From positions 1 through 49,826 of the forward strand of contig DATNFU010000060.1 of assembly GCA_035606235.1 (NCBI GenBank): DNA of 49,826 bases, read 5' to 3'. Source of the stretch: 66-474 sp035606235. Its GTDB lineage: Bacteria; Pseudomonadota; Gammaproteobacteria; Xanthomonadales; Rhodanobacteraceae. The translations under genes were made by a program, and so were the position numbers. Positions 40,219-48,293 of the stretch are shown here, piece after piece (position 1 is the first letter of the stretch; the number at the start of each line of letters is the position of its first letter). The notes below the pieces were generated by a model, which worked only from the letters and a program-made list of their open reading frames with translations, ran no database searches and was not told the origin of the DNA.

Positions 40219-41898
40219 ATGCTCACCCGCCTTTCCGTCCGCAACTTCGCCGTCGTCGAGGCCGCCGAGGTCGATTTCGGCGGGGGTCTGACCGTGGTCA
40301 CCGGCGAAACCGGCGCAGGCAAGTCGTTGCTGGTGGACGCCCTGCTGTTGCTGTGCGGCATGCGCGCGGACAGCGGCATGGTGCGACAGGGTTGCGAGCG
40401 TGCGGAATTATCGGCGGAATTCGAGCTCGCTGACCTGCCCGCGGCACGTGCCTGGTTGGCCGAACAGGCACTGGACGAGCAGGACGGCGGCTGCCGGTTG
40501 CGCCGCGTGGTCGCCGCCGAGGGTGGCTCGCGCGCCTGGATAAACGGCCGTGCAGCCGGTGTGGCGCAACTGTCGGAACTTACCGCGATGCTGGTCGAAA
40601 TCCACGGTCAGCACGAGCATCAGGCACTGCTGGATCGCGCCCGGCAATTGCAATTGCTGGATGCGTTCGGCGACTTGAACAACGAGGCGGCGCGCGTGCG
40701 TGAACTCAGCGTGCTGTGGCGTGAACTTGCTGCACGCGAGCGCGCGCTGTCCGGCGGCGAGGATCGCGAGTCGCGCATAGCGTTGCTGCGGCACGAACTG
40801 GGTGAACTGCAACGCTGGGTTTTGCCGGCAGCCGCATTGCTCGAATTGGAAGCGTTGCATCAACGCCTCGCCAATGCCGGCAAACTCGCGGAGGGCGCAT
40901 CGGTTCTGGCAGAGTTGCTGGATGGCGATTCGGAATACGCCGCAGCACGCAGCATTGCGCGCGCACGCAACGAGCTGGAACGGCTGGCCGCGCTTGATCC
41001 GCTGCTGCGCGACACGCTGGATTTGCTCGACAGCGCCGGCATTCAACTTGGCGAAGCAGCCGACGGCCTGGCCCGCTATGCGCAGAACATGGATCTCGAT
41101 CCGCAGCGCTATGCGGAAGTGGACGCGCATCTGGCCGCATTGCATGACCTGGCGCGGAGGCATCGCGTGCCCGCGGCCGAGTTGCACGAACGCGCGCAGC
41201 AGTTGCAGGAAGAGTTGCAGGCGCTGGAAGGCGCCGGCGACGCGCTGGCGAACCTTGGCCTCCAGCGCGAGCAGTGCATGCGGGATTACGAGCATGCCGC
41301 CACGCTGCTATCAAAAGGTCGCTCGAGCGCCGCAAAAAAATTGGGCGCATCGATCAGCGTATTGATGGGCGAACTCGGCATGGCCGGCGGCAGCTTCGCG
41401 GTCGAACTGGAACCGCAATCGGGCAACGAACCCGACGCGCAAGGCCGCGAGCGCTGCGAATTCCTGGTTTCGGCCAATCCCGGCATGCCGCCGCGACCGT
41501 TGCGGCGCGTGGCTTCGGGTGGCGAGTTGTCGCGCATCGGCTTGGCGATCGAAGTAGCCGCGCTCGGCGCGGATGCCACCGGAACGATGGTGTTCGACGA
41601 GGTGGATGCGGGCATCGGCGGCGCGGTCGCGGAAGTGGTCGGCGCCAAGCTGCGCGCGCTCGGCAGCCAGCGCCAGGTGTTGTGCGTCACCCACCTGCCG
41701 CAGGTCGCGGCGCTCGGGCACGCGCAATTGCATGTCTCCAAGACGAGCGATGCGGGATCAACCCGCACGCAGATCATCGCGCTGGATGCGAAAGGCCGCC
41801 GCGAGGAATTGGCACGCATGCTCGGCGGCATCGAGATCGATCGCGAAGCGCGCGCGCACGCGAAGCGGATGCTGGAAAAGGCCGGGATCAGGGACTAA
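40219..41898 (+). CDS. recN: RecN, DNA double-strand-break repair ATPase
   Basis: This encodes 559 residues, an SMC-like protein that tethers broken DNA ends. The N-terminal MLTRLSVRNFAVVEAAEVDF precedes Walker A TGETGAGKSLLVDAL (about 28-42), and LVEIHGQHEHQALL follows (about 128). A central coiled coil leads to the ABC signature VASGGELSRIGLAIEV and Walker B VFDEVDAGIGG, ending with LCVTHLPQVAALG. The spacing and order match RecN. It is divergent from hrcA, sharing 150 bases of upstream DNA. A TACAAT at 40187 may be its -10 element. Confidence 0.97.
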   Translation: MLTRLSVRNFAVVEAAEVDFGGGLTVVTGETGAGKSLLVDALLLLCGMRADSGMVRQGCERAELSAEFELADLPAARAWLAEQALDEQDGGCRLRRVVAAEGGSRAWINGRAAGVAQLSELTAMLVEIHGQHEHQALLDRARQLQLLDAFGDLNNEAARVRELSVLWRELAARERALSGGEDRESRIALLRHELGELQRWVLPAAALLELEALHQRLANAGKLAEGASVLAELLDGDSEYAAARSIARARNELERLAALDPLLRDTLDLLDSAGIQLGEAADGLARYAQNMDLDPQRYAEVDAHLAALHDLARRHRVPAAELHERAQQLQEELQALEGAGDALANLGLQREQCMRDYEHAATLLSKGRSSAAKKLGASISVLMGELGMAGGSFAVELEPQSGNEPDAQGRERCEFLVSANPGMPPRPLRRVASGGELSRIGLAIEVAALGADATGTMVFDEVDAGIGGAVAEVVGAKLRALGSQRQVLCVTHLPQVAALGHAQLHVSKTSDAGSTRTQIIALDAKGRREELARMLGGIEIDREARAHAKRMLEKAGIRD

Positions 41899-41948
41899 AG
41901 ATTGGAGATCGGTAGAGCAGCTCTTGCAAATCCCGAATCCCCAACCGA

Positions 41949-42353
41949 TCATGATTTCTTCTTCGGCCGCACGTACAGAACCAGCGAATGATCGGCCAGA
42001 TCGTAGCCATGCGAGGCCGCGATCTCGCGCTGCAGGCGTTCGATTTCCTCGTTGACGAATTCGATCACCTTGCCGCTCTCGACGTCGATCATGTGATCGT
42101 GGTGCTTGCCGCGATCCAGTTCATAGACCGCCTGCCCGCCTTCGAAATTGTGTTTGGTCACAAGTCCCGCGGCCTCGAACTGGGTGAGCACGCGGTAGAC
42201 CGTGGCAAGGCCGATGTCCTGCTCGTGGCCGAGCAGGCGCTTGTAGATGTCCTCGGCGGTGAGGTGGCTGCGCGATGCCTCCAGGATCTCAAGCACGCGC
42301 ATGCGGGGATGGGTCACCTTCAGGCCCGCCTTGCGCAGCTCCCGGGTTTCCAT
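41949..42353 (-). CDS. fur: Ferric uptake regulator Fur
   Basis: This encodes 134 residues from the ATG at 42353 (METRELRKAGLKVTHPR); an ATG eight codons upstream (42377) is also possible. Fur binds iron and represses uptake genes. The winged helix includes LTAEDIYKRLLGHEQDIGLATVYRVLTQFEAAGLV, and the metal region is RGKHHDHMIDVESGKVIEF. Where E. coli has the structural CxxC pair after HHDHLIC, this protein has Asp-Val-Glu-Ser, so that zinc site is absent. The tail is lysine-rich (RPKKKS) instead of histidine-rich. It is divergent from bamE, the usual arrangement in this group. Confidence 0.96.
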   Translation of the reverse strand: METRELRKAGLKVTHPRMRVLEILEASRSHLTAEDIYKRLLGHEQDIGLATVYRVLTQFEAAGLVTKHNFEGGQAVYELDRGKHHDHMIDVESGKVIEFVNEEIERLQREIAASHGYDLADHSLVLYVRPKKKS

Positions 42354-42462
42354 CGCGTTGTCAGGATCCGAGTGCATGAATGCCGCTCTTGGCGTCGAGG
42401 GCTGCTGCGCAGCGCGAGTTATGGGCAATGCAAGTTGCGGGCGAACCAGGAGTGCCCGCCGG

Positions 42463-42489
42463 TTGCGCCAGCGGTGCCTAGTGTATCAT
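42463..42489 (+). promoter_or_regulatory. Possible bamE promoter
   Basis: TTGCGC and TATCAT are separated by 15 bases, 30 bases before the bamE ATG. The -10 is good, while the -35 and the spacing are suboptimal. It lies in the fur-bamE divergent region. Confidence 0.35.
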
Positions 42490-42518
42490 CCGCCCCTTTC
42501 CAGCCCGATGTACCAGCG

Positions 42519-42959
42519 ATGCGCAAATTGATCCTTCTTCTTTCGTCTGTATTGCTGGGGCTTGCGCTCGGCGGTTGCAGTGTCATCTACAAACCGGATG
42601 TGCAGCAGGGCAATCTGCTGGATGCCAAATACGTGCAGCAATTGAAGCCCGGCATGAGCAAGGAGCAGGTGCTTGCGCTGCTCGGTTCGCCGTCGGTAGC
42701 CAGCCCGTTCGCGCAGAGCCGCTGGGATTATGTTGCCACCATGCAGCAGCGCGGCGGCAAGGTGCTGGAACGCACGCTCACCCTCTACTTCAACAACGAC
42801 ACGCTGGTACGCACTGACGGCGATTTCCTCAAGGAAACTCCGCAGGCGCTGTTGCAGGAAAGCCGCAAGTACGGCCCGCTGTACCCTTCCAACATGACCA
42901 AGGAAGAGCGCGACGAGTTGGAGAAGAAGGCGCAGCAGAGCAGCGGAAGCGGCGGGTAA
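42519..42959 (+). CDS. bamE: BamE (SmpA) outer-membrane lipoprotein
   Basis: This encodes 146 residues. BamE is the small lipoprotein of the BAM complex that folds outer-membrane proteins. The signal peptide MRKLILLLSSVLLGLALGGC ends in a lipobox with Cys-20. The SmpA/OmlA domain includes GNLLDAKYVQQLKPGMSKEQVLALLGSPSVASPF and SRWDYVATMQQRGG. The C-terminal third (TKEERDELEKKAQQSSGSGG) is polar and probably disordered. It is divergent from fur. The length is somewhat above E. coli BamE (113) because of this tail. Confidence 0.96.
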   Translation: MRKLILLLSSVLLGLALGGCSVIYKPDVQQGNLLDAKYVQQLKPGMSKEQVLALLGSPSVASPFAQSRWDYVATMQQRGGKVLERTLTLYFNNDTLVRTDGDFLKETPQALLQESRKYGPLYPSNMTKEERDELEKKAQQSSGSGG

Positions 42960-43000
42960 GCCGACGCGCTTCCGATCCGTCGGGGACACCACTCAATTCC

Positions 43001-43291
43001 TCATCCAGGGTTTCTCGCCCGTTGTCTGCGGGCTTCCTTGGGGTCGATTTTCAGCGGGCGATAGATTTCCACGCGATCGCCTTCCCGCAGCACCGTGTCG
43101 AAATCTGCTTTGCGCGAAAAGATCCCGACGCGTTCGGCGCTTACCGGCACATCCGGCCACGCTTGCCGGAAGCCCGAGGCTTCGATCGCATCATGCACGG
43201 TGGCGTTCGCGGGCAGCTCCAATTCGCGCAGGAACATACGCTCCGGCGCCGCGCACGCAACGCTCACGTGGATCGTGGCGCGTTCAGGCAT
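43001..43291 (-). CDS. RnfH-family ubiquitin-like protein
   Basis: This encodes 96 residues from the ATG at 43291, which overlaps the end of ratA by eight bases; an ATG seven codons upstream is possible. The fold is a small beta-grasp. Segments seen are IHVSVACAAPERMFLRELELP, VHDAIEASG, VGIFSRKADFDTVLREGDRVEIYRPLKIDPKEARRQRA, the last being the RnfH/UPF0125 signature. It always accompanies ratA in gammaproteobacteria (the old yfjF-yfjG pair). Its molecular role is not known, and rnf electron-transport genes are absent here. Confidence 0.9.
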   Translation of the reverse strand: MPERATIHVSVACAAPERMFLRELELPANATVHDAIEASGFRQAWPDVPVSAERVGIFSRKADFDTVLREGDRVEIYRPLKIDPKEARRQRARNPG

Positions 43292-43802
43292 CGGTGCGAT
43301 TGGACTGGGCAACGAAGTCGTCCACCATGCGGTCTGCTAGTTTCTGGAAACCGATTCGCAGCGCGAGCCCCGTCAACGGGTTGTTGATTTCGAAATCCAG
43401 CGTCAGCGATACCTTGCAACCCTGAATGGCGCTTGTGGACGCAGGCTGCTTCAATTCACCTTCTCCCGCTTGTCGGGCAAGGCGGCCCGCCGGGCCCGGC
43501 GAGGCCAGCTTCTCGCCAAGCGGGGTGAACAGCCATTCGCCGGTAAGCGTGCGGAATGGGCCTTCGACGAAGTGCATCGCGATGCAACGCGGGCGCTTGA
43601 TCGTGTTGCGCGTGACGAAATGCTGGGTGAAGCCGGCGAAACGCAAATCCATGCGCGCGACGAGAAAATCCTCGCCGCGCTCGCGCACCTTCGCATCCGC
43701 GCACCAGGCGAAGCGTCGCGGGTATGCTTCCACATCGTTGACCAGGTCGAACATCTGCTCGGGCGTGTGGCGCACCAGTGCTTGGCGGTGGACGTGGGTC
43801 AC
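43284..43802 (-). CDS. ratA: RatA-like START-domain protein with an internal insertion
   Basis: This encodes 172 residues from a GTG at 43802 preceded by a strong GAGGAAA ribosome site. E. coli RatA was described as a toxin that blocks 70S assembly; homologues are linked to coenzyme Q (Coq10 type). The START fold shows QMFDLVNDVEAYPRRFAWC, VTRNTIKRPRCIAMHFVEGPFRTLTGEWLFTPLG, and CKVSLTLDFEINNPLT. Residues about 97-127 (proline, glycine and alanine rich, with SPGPAGRLARQAGEGE) interrupt two strands that are adjacent in other RatA proteins. The fold should survive if this is a surface loop. It is followed by the overlapping rnfH-like gene. Confidence 0.9.
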   Translation of the reverse strand: MTHVHRQALVRHTPEQMFDLVNDVEAYPRRFAWCADAKVRERGEDFLVARMDLRFAGFTQHFVTRNTIKRPRCIAMHFVEGPFRTLTGEWLFTPLGEKLASPGPAGRLARQAGEGELKQPASTSAIQGCKVSLTLDFEINNPLTGLALRIGFQKLADRMVDDFVAQSNRTDA

Positions 43803-43970
43803 TCGATTTCCTCAGATCTACCCGCCGTCCCGGCCAGGGCGGGATGTGGCGCAGGATGCGAAATGACGCGTCCCGCACCGGTGAGCGCCCCCGCTGGGAT
43901 GCGCAGGCCGGAGACAAGGCGGCAATGGTTTGTGTCGAATACCTTCACTCTGCAATTCTAACCAACGAAG

Positions 43971-44462
43971 ATGGCCAACAAGAAAGACAAGGACGGCAAA
44001 GGCGGCTCGACCATCGCGCTGAACAAGCGCGCGCGCCACGAATATCATATTGACGAGCGCTTTGAGGCCGGTGTCGCCCTGCAGGGTTGGGAAGTCAAAA
44101 GCCTGCGCGAGGGCCGCATCAATTTGAGCGAGGCCTATGCCGTGGTCAAGAACGGCGAGATCTACCTGTTCGGCGCGTCGATTCCGCCACTGATCTCCGC
44201 GTCAACTCACGTAATCGCGGAAGACCGCCGCACGCGCAAGCTGCTGTTGCACCGTGAGGAGATCGACGAGCTGATCGGTGCCGTGGAACGCCAAGGCATG
44301 ACCCTGATTCCCACCGCGATGTACTGGAAGCACAATCGTGTGAAGGTGGAGATCGGCCTGGCGCGCGGCAAGCAATCGCACGACAAGCGCGCCGCGGAAA
44401 AGGAACGCGACTGGAATCGCGAGAAGCAGCGCACCATGCGCGCGCACAATCGCAGCGCGTGA
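43971..44462 (+). CDS. smpB: SmpB, tmRNA-binding protein
   Basis: This encodes 163 residues. SmpB carries tmRNA into stalled ribosomes during trans-translation. The OB-fold includes NKRARHEYHIDERFEAGVALQGWEVKSLREGRI, YAVVKNGEIYLFGASIPP and TLIPTAMYWKHNRVKVEIGLARGK. The C-terminal basic tail that reads the empty mRNA channel is HDKRAAEKERDWNREKQRTMRAH. The ATG at 43971 starts MANKKDKDGKGG. The ssrA gene, its RNA partner, lies 1.2 kb downstream, separated by a sulfotransferase gene. Confidence 0.97.
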   Translation: MANKKDKDGKGGSTIALNKRARHEYHIDERFEAGVALQGWEVKSLREGRINLSEAYAVVKNGEIYLFGASIPPLISASTHVIAEDRRTRKLLLHREEIDELIGAVERQGMTLIPTAMYWKHNRVKVEIGLARGKQSHDKRAAEKERDWNREKQRTMRAHNRSA

Positions 44463-44472
44463 ACTGAAGCTG

Positions 44473-44488
44473 CGCTCCTGCAGGAGCG
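44473..44488. repeat. Palindrome CGCTCCTGCAGGAGCG after smpB
   Basis: This is a perfect 16-base palindrome eleven bases after the smpB stop, followed by GGTTT. Its right half begins AGGAGCGGGTTT, which resembles the AGGAGCGCGCC element at 19604. It may serve as the smpB transcript end or be a fragment of a dispersed repeat. The remaining spacer to 44659 shows nothing I can assign. Confidence 0.5.
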
Positions 44489-44659
44489 GGTTTGCCGGTG
44501 ATCAAGCCGCGCGCCCCGTCAATTTCTTTTCCCGTCACTCGCGGTGGCGTGTGGCGGCGCTCCGAAAATCTGCTACTCGGCCATCAAGAGCCGATTCGGG
44601 TTTCGTGCTCCGCAGGAAACGGAATGGCATCCGGAAGAGCCGCGCCAGCCGCGAACTTC

Positions 44660-45496
44660 TCAATACCCCGCCGGCACATAGCGAAACCGCGCCATCTGCT
44701 CGCGATGATCCTGCACCACGCGCGCGACCTGCTCACGGTTCAGCACCTCGCGCCACTGGTTGCTGCGCCCTGCCCTGAAGAACCGCGATTTTTCGCCGGC
44801 AGCTTCCACGAAGCCCTCGCGCTTCTCCAATGCCGCGAGCGTCTGAAACCCGGCGTTCTTTACGGCCCGCTCCACGCGCGTCTTGTCATGTCCGATTCCC
44901 AGCAACTTCGCGGCCTTGGCGAATTGTTTTGCAGGTTTCTCAAGTAAATCCTCATAACGCAGCACCAGGATTTTCGGCCCCGCCCGATCCGACCAGCCAG
45001 CCACATGCCGCGACCACGAACCGAGCATCTGCATAACGAACATGGCGTCATTTGCGGTGGCAACCTGATCGTTGCCCAGTCGATCGATCGCTTCGTCAAC
45101 CGACAACCCGAAATGATGGGTCATGCTCACCGCGACATCCAGCGGATTGCGCACGATGTAGATCGCGCCGGCCGTCACCTGCCAGTTGTAGAGAGGATGG
45201 CCGTCCACGCTGCCGATCATGTTGTGCGATTTCACCAGCCGCGTGCCCTGCGCCCGCTGAGCGATCAGCATGTGCACGCGCGGACGCAGCGCCGCGATTT
45301 CAGCGACTTCCAGTTGTTCGCTCGGCTTGCCGGCCAGTTCGCTGAACCGTTCCGGCAACGCTTCGTCGTCGGCGTAATCGGACAATTGATTGGGCGTCAA
45401 CGGCTCGGCGCGATTGGCCATCAGGTTGGCCAGGAATGCGCGCATCCAGGTGTTGCCGGATTTGGAATAAGACGCCAGCCAGACAATGTTGCCCAT
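44660..45496 (-). CDS. Sulfotransferase domain protein
   Basis: This encodes 278 residues of the PAPS-dependent sulfotransferase fold (Sulfotransfer_1). The 5'-phosphosulfate loop is SYSKSGNTWMRAFLANL (about 9-25), the 3'-phosphate site is IYIVRNPLDVAVSMTHHFG (about 113-131), and VLRYEDLLEKP is typical of the family. The C-terminal RFFRAGRSNQWREVLN resembles the GxxGxWK region, with a Gln in place of the usual small residue. The acceptor is unknown. It is cytosolic in appearance and lies between smpB and ssrA, where it is not a usual neighbour. No PAPS synthesis genes are present. Confidence 0.88.
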   Translation of the reverse strand: MGNIVWLASYSKSGNTWMRAFLANLMANRAEPLTPNQLSDYADDEALPERFSELAGKPSEQLEVAEIAALRPRVHMLIAQRAQGTRLVKSHNMIGSVDGHPLYNWQVTAGAIYIVRNPLDVAVSMTHHFGLSVDEAIDRLGNDQVATANDAMFVMQMLGSWSRHVAGWSDRAGPKILVLRYEDLLEKPAKQFAKAAKLLGIGHDKTRVERAVKNAGFQTLAALEKREGFVEAAGEKSRFFRAGRSNQWREVLNREQVARVVQDHREQMARFRYVPAGY

Positions 45497-45654
45497 AAAA
45501 GCCCGGGGTGAGTCGCGATCATCCTGATCGCCAAGATCAAAGAGCGGTCATCCCTGACCGCATTGTAAAAAAGCTGCGCTTCTGAATGCGAGCCGCGCAT
45601 CCTACCAGCCGCGGTTGCATTCCTCGCCGACCACCCCCACCATGTCGGGACCCC

Positions 45655-46007
45655 GGGGGCGACACGGCTTCGACGGGGGCAGCGAAGTAGCTTGGAGCAT
45701 GCCGAGGGCGTCATCTTCCTCGTTAATCCGATGGCAAAAACTCAGACGCCAACGACGACGTCTACGCTCTGGCCGCTTAAGGCCTAGCCCCGAACCCGTT
45801 TGTGCTCGTGCTCGCGGATGTAGGGTCATTATCACGGGATCGCTGATCGCTGCCGCCTGTCGGCGCTCGGCCAAATCAAGCAGGCTGGTTTCGAAGTGCG
45901 CTTTGCGCATCGTGCTGCTTCGAGACGAGACCCAACGATGAGCTAAGCATGTAGTGCCGGGCGCGGAGCGCCTTCGGACGGGGGTTCGATTCCCCCCGCC
46001 TCCACCA
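45655..46007 (+). ncRNA. ssrA: tmRNA
   Basis: The gene is 353 bases. The 5' end GGGGGCG pairs with CGCCTCC just before ACCA at the 3' end, forming the tRNA-like acceptor stem. CGACACGGCTTCGACGGGGG matches the conserved tmRNA start, and GGGGTTCGATTCCCCC is the T arm. The tag frame begins at 45748 and reads ANDDVYALAA before TAA at 45778-45780, close to the E. coli tag ANDENYALAA. The CCA is encoded. Trans-translation with SmpB uses it to free stalled ribosomes. Confidence 0.96.
45985..46007 (+). other. Probable attL: tmRNA 3' end used as integration site
   Basis: A P4-type integrase begins 160 bases downstream and the DNA changes in character from here on. Such integrases commonly use the T-arm to 3' end of ssrA, regenerating the gene at one end. 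The direct repeat expected at the far end (attR) is not inside the window, so the boundary is inferred, not proven. Confidence 0.55.
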
Positions 46008-46042
46008 TTACGGAATCTAACAACGTCCCGCAACATCCTTGA

Positions 46043-46066
46043 AACCGCGCTACGGCGCGGTTTTTT
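46043..46066 (+). terminator. Rho-independent terminator after ssrA
   Basis: AACCGCGC and GCGCGGTT form a perfect eight-base stem with a four-base loop (TACG), followed by TTTT. It starts 36 bases after the tmRNA CCA end. If the attachment site is in the 3' end of ssrA, this terminator belongs to the integrated element, not the original locus. Confidence 0.85.
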
Positions 46067-46167
46067 CTTGTACGCGCTTCCCGCAACACGTCCTAACTTC
46101 CCTTGTCATCCTTTAGCCTTGGTACTAGCCTAAGACACAACGGCTCTCGCCGATTGGGGGTTAGTAC

Positions 46168-47403
46168 ATGCCAACGCTTGCTGATCCGCTCTCGCCTTCC
46201 GCTGTGGCCAACGCCAAGCCGAAGGCCGAGCCTTACACCCTGCCCGACGGGCGCGGCATGTTCCTGCTGGTGCAACCGACCGGCGCAAAGTGGTGGCGCT
46301 TCAAATACCGCCGCCCCGGCACAAAGAAGCGCAACACGCTTTCGCTGGGCACCTTCCCCGACGTTTCCCTGAAGCAAGCGCGCGAGCGCCGCGAGGCCGC
46401 GCGCAAGCTGCTGGCGGATGGCATAGACCCCGGCGACAAGCGCAAGGCGGAAGCCGCCGCCGGCGCGGACACGTTCGAAGCCGTGGCACGGGAATGGTTC
46501 GCAAAGTATTCCCCGCAATGGGCAGCGGATCATGCCGAGCGCAACATGCGCCGGCTTGAACGCGACGTGTTCCCATGGATCGGATCGAAGCCGCTCGCCA
46601 GCGTCACCGCGCCGGACATTCTGGCCGTGCTGGAACGCATAGACGCACGCGGCGCGCGCGAAACCGCGCACCGGGCGCGCACGAACATCGGCCAAGTGAT
46701 CCGGTTCGGCATCGCAACCGGCCGCACGAACACCGACCCGACCGTTGCCTTGCGCGGCGCGATCCCGCCGCCGACCGAGCGCAATCATGCCGCCGTGACC
46801 GAGCCGGACAAGGTGGGCGAACTGCTGCGCGCGATAGACGCCTACGCCGGGCACTTCCCTACCCGCTGCGCCTTGCAGCTTGCGCCGATGTTTTTCGTGC
46901 GGCCCGGCGAACTGCGGCAAGCCGAATGGACGGAAATGGATCTGGACGCCGCGGAATGGAACCTGCCCGCGCACAAGATGAAAACCCGCCAGCCGCATAT
47001 CGTGCCGCTGGCAACCCAAGCCGTTGCCATCCTGCGCGCGCTGTACCCGCTCACCGGCAACGGCCGCTATGTGTTCCCCGGCGGGCGCACGCCAAAGCGC
47101 CCCATGAGCAACAACGCGACCAATGCCGCGCTGCGCCGCATGGGCTTCGACAAAGACACCATGACAACCCACGGCTTCCGCGCGATGGCGCGCACGATCC
47201 TGGACGAGCGCCTGGGCTTCCGCCCGGACTACATCGAACACCAGCTCGCGCACGCGGTACGCGACCCGAACGGGCGCGCCTACAACCGCACCGCGCACCT
47301 GCCCGAGCGCCGCAAGATGATGCAGGCATGGGCGGACTATCTTGACACGCTGCGCGATGAAACGCGCAAGGTTGTGCCGATCCCCCGCACTCACGCGGGC
47401 TGA
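46168..47403 (+). CDS. int: P4-type tyrosine integrase
   Basis: This encodes 411 residues. The N-terminal Arm DNA-binding domain (DUF4102) includes YTLPDGRGMFLLVQPTGAK and TLSLGTFPDVSLKQARERR (about 23-75). A core-binding domain spans about 100-200. The catalytic residues are Arg-245 (VRPGELRQ), Lys-270 region (AHKMKTR), His-335 and Arg-338 (THGFRAMAR), His-362 (QLAHAV) and Tyr-372 (AYNR). Arm-type integrases of this class insert at tRNA or tmRNA 3' ends, and this one is directly downstream of ssrA and oriented away from it. A GGGGG ribosome site precedes the ATG. All catalytic residues are intact, so the element may still be mobile. Confidence 0.96.
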   Translation: MPTLADPLSPSAVANAKPKAEPYTLPDGRGMFLLVQPTGAKWWRFKYRRPGTKKRNTLSLGTFPDVSLKQARERREAARKLLADGIDPGDKRKAEAAAGADTFEAVAREWFAKYSPQWAADHAERNMRRLERDVFPWIGSKPLASVTAPDILAVLERIDARGARETAHRARTNIGQVIRFGIATGRTNTDPTVALRGAIPPPTERNHAAVTEPDKVGELLRAIDAYAGHFPTRCALQLAPMFFVRPGELRQAEWTEMDLDAAEWNLPAHKMKTRQPHIVPLATQAVAILRALYPLTGNGRYVFPGGRTPKRPMSNNATNAALRRMGFDKDTMTTHGFRAMARTILDERLGFRPDYIEHQLAHAVRDPNGRAYNRTAHLPERRKMMQAWADYLDTLRDETRKVVPIPRTHAG

Positions 47404-47420
47404 CCTGCCCTTGCGTGCCG

Positions 47421-47435
47421 TATAGCCAAGCTATA
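47421..47435 (+). promoter_or_regulatory. Palindromic operator of the higBA operon
   Basis: TATAGC-CAA-GCTATA is a perfect six-base palindrome ten bases before the higB ATG. The right arm contains a TATACA-like -10, with TTGCGT about 15 bases upstream. HigA-type antitoxins bind such sites to repress their own operon. The assignment rests on position and symmetry. Confidence 0.65.
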
Positions 47436-47445
47436 CACTGCCAGC

Positions 47446-47724
47446 ATGATCCGATCCTTCCGGCACAAAGGCATCGAGACCTTTTTCCGCACCGGCAAGA
47501 CTTCGGGCATACAAGCGAAACACGCCGCACGCCTGCGCCTGCAATTGGAGACGCTTAACCGCGCTGGCGGCCCGCGCGATATGGCCGCGCCCGCCTGGAA
47601 GCTGCATCCGCTGCACGGCAAGCTCGCCGACCATTGGGCAGTCTGGGTAAGCGGCAATTGGCGGCTCACCTTCACTTTCAAGGATGGCGACGCGGTACTT
47701 GTTGACTATCAGGATTATCACTAG
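47446..47724 (+). CDS. higB: HigB-type toxin (RelE superfamily)
   Basis: This encodes 92 residues. HigB toxins are ribosome-dependent mRNA endonucleases. The protein matches the P. vulgaris HigB pattern: MIRSFRHKGIETFFRTGKTSGI, KLHPLHGKLADHWAVWVSGNWRLTF and the end VLVDYQDYH, including the C-terminal Tyr-His. Toxin comes first, as usual for hig loci. higA follows after nine bases. A palindrome overlaps the upstream promoter region. Confidence 0.92.
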   Translation: MIRSFRHKGIETFFRTGKTSGIQAKHAARLRLQLETLNRAGGPRDMAAPAWKLHPLHGKLADHWAVWVSGNWRLTFTFKDGDAVLVDYQDYH

Positions 47725-47733
47725 GCAAACATC

Positions 47734-48021
47734 ATGACTACTATGCACAACCCCCCGCATCCTGGCGAAGTGCTGCGCGAATGGCTGACCGAAATCACCG
47801 TGACCGAAGCGGCGCTGCGTCTGGGCGTGACGCGCGTTGCGCTCTCTCGCGTGCTGAACGGTTCCGCTGCTGTCAGCGCCGATATGGACTTGCGTCTATC
47901 GAAGGCGCTGGGCACAACACCAGGGCTTTGGTATGCCATGCAGGGTGACTACGACTTGTGGCAGGCGCAGCGCCGGTTCCGCGCGAAGGTGCGCCCGATA
48001 GGCAGGCAAGCGCACGCATGA
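47734..48021 (+). CDS. higA: HigA-type antitoxin (XRE HTH)
   Basis: This encodes 95 residues. HigA neutralises HigB and represses the operon. The HTH is ITVTEAALRLGVTRVALSRVLNG (about residues 22-44), preceded by the family N-terminus HNPPHPGEVLREWL and followed by SKALGTTPGLWYAMQGDYDLWQAQ. The stop overlaps the next HTH gene by four bases (ATGA), so at least three genes are co-translated. Confidence 0.92.
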   Translation: MTTMHNPPHPGEVLREWLTEITVTEAALRLGVTRVALSRVLNGSAAVSADMDLRLSKALGTTPGLWYAMQGDYDLWQAQRRFRAKVRPIGRQAHA

Positions 48022-48293
48022 CCCGCAAGCGTTTTGCCAGTGTCTTCGATGCCATCGCCGACACGCCGCAAGAGGCCGTGAATCTGCGCCTGCGCGCGGA
48101 AGTGATGCAGCGCATTGCGCAACGAATCGAGCGCAAGGGCTGGACGCAACGCGAAGCCGCCGAACACTGTGGCATCACCCAGCCGCGCGTGAACGATCTG
48201 CTGCGCGGACGCTTGTCCCGTTTCTCGCTGGACGCACTGGTGAACATTGCTGCCGCAATGGGTATGCGCGTGGAATTGAAGGCAGCCGCGTGA
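48018..48293 (+). CDS. XRE-family HTH protein downstream of higBA
   Basis: This encodes 91 residues. The start MTRKRFASVFDAIADTPQEAVNLRLRAEVM and the HTH WTQREAAEHCGITQPRVNDLLRG-type region (about 45-65) match XRE antitoxin-like proteins that accompany RelE/HigB toxins or occur alone. It overlaps higA at its start (ATGA) and the next gene at its stop (GTGA). No second toxin gene is adjacent. It could be an orphan antitoxin or a co-regulator of the same promoter. The frame is open upstream, but the overlapping ATG is the sensible start. Confidence 0.8.
   Translation: MTRKRFASVFDAIADTPQEAVNLRLRAEVMQRIAQRIERKGWTQREAAEHCGITQPRVNDLLRGRLSRFSLDALVNIAAAMGMRVELKAAA

Noticed and set aside
44463..44659. 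Small gene between smpB and the sulfotransferase
   Set aside because: No frame has both a ribosome site and plausible composition; a palindromic repeat occupies the start of the spacer.
45602..46036. Open frames within the tmRNA region
   Set aside because: They overlap ssrA, whose RNA features are unambiguous.
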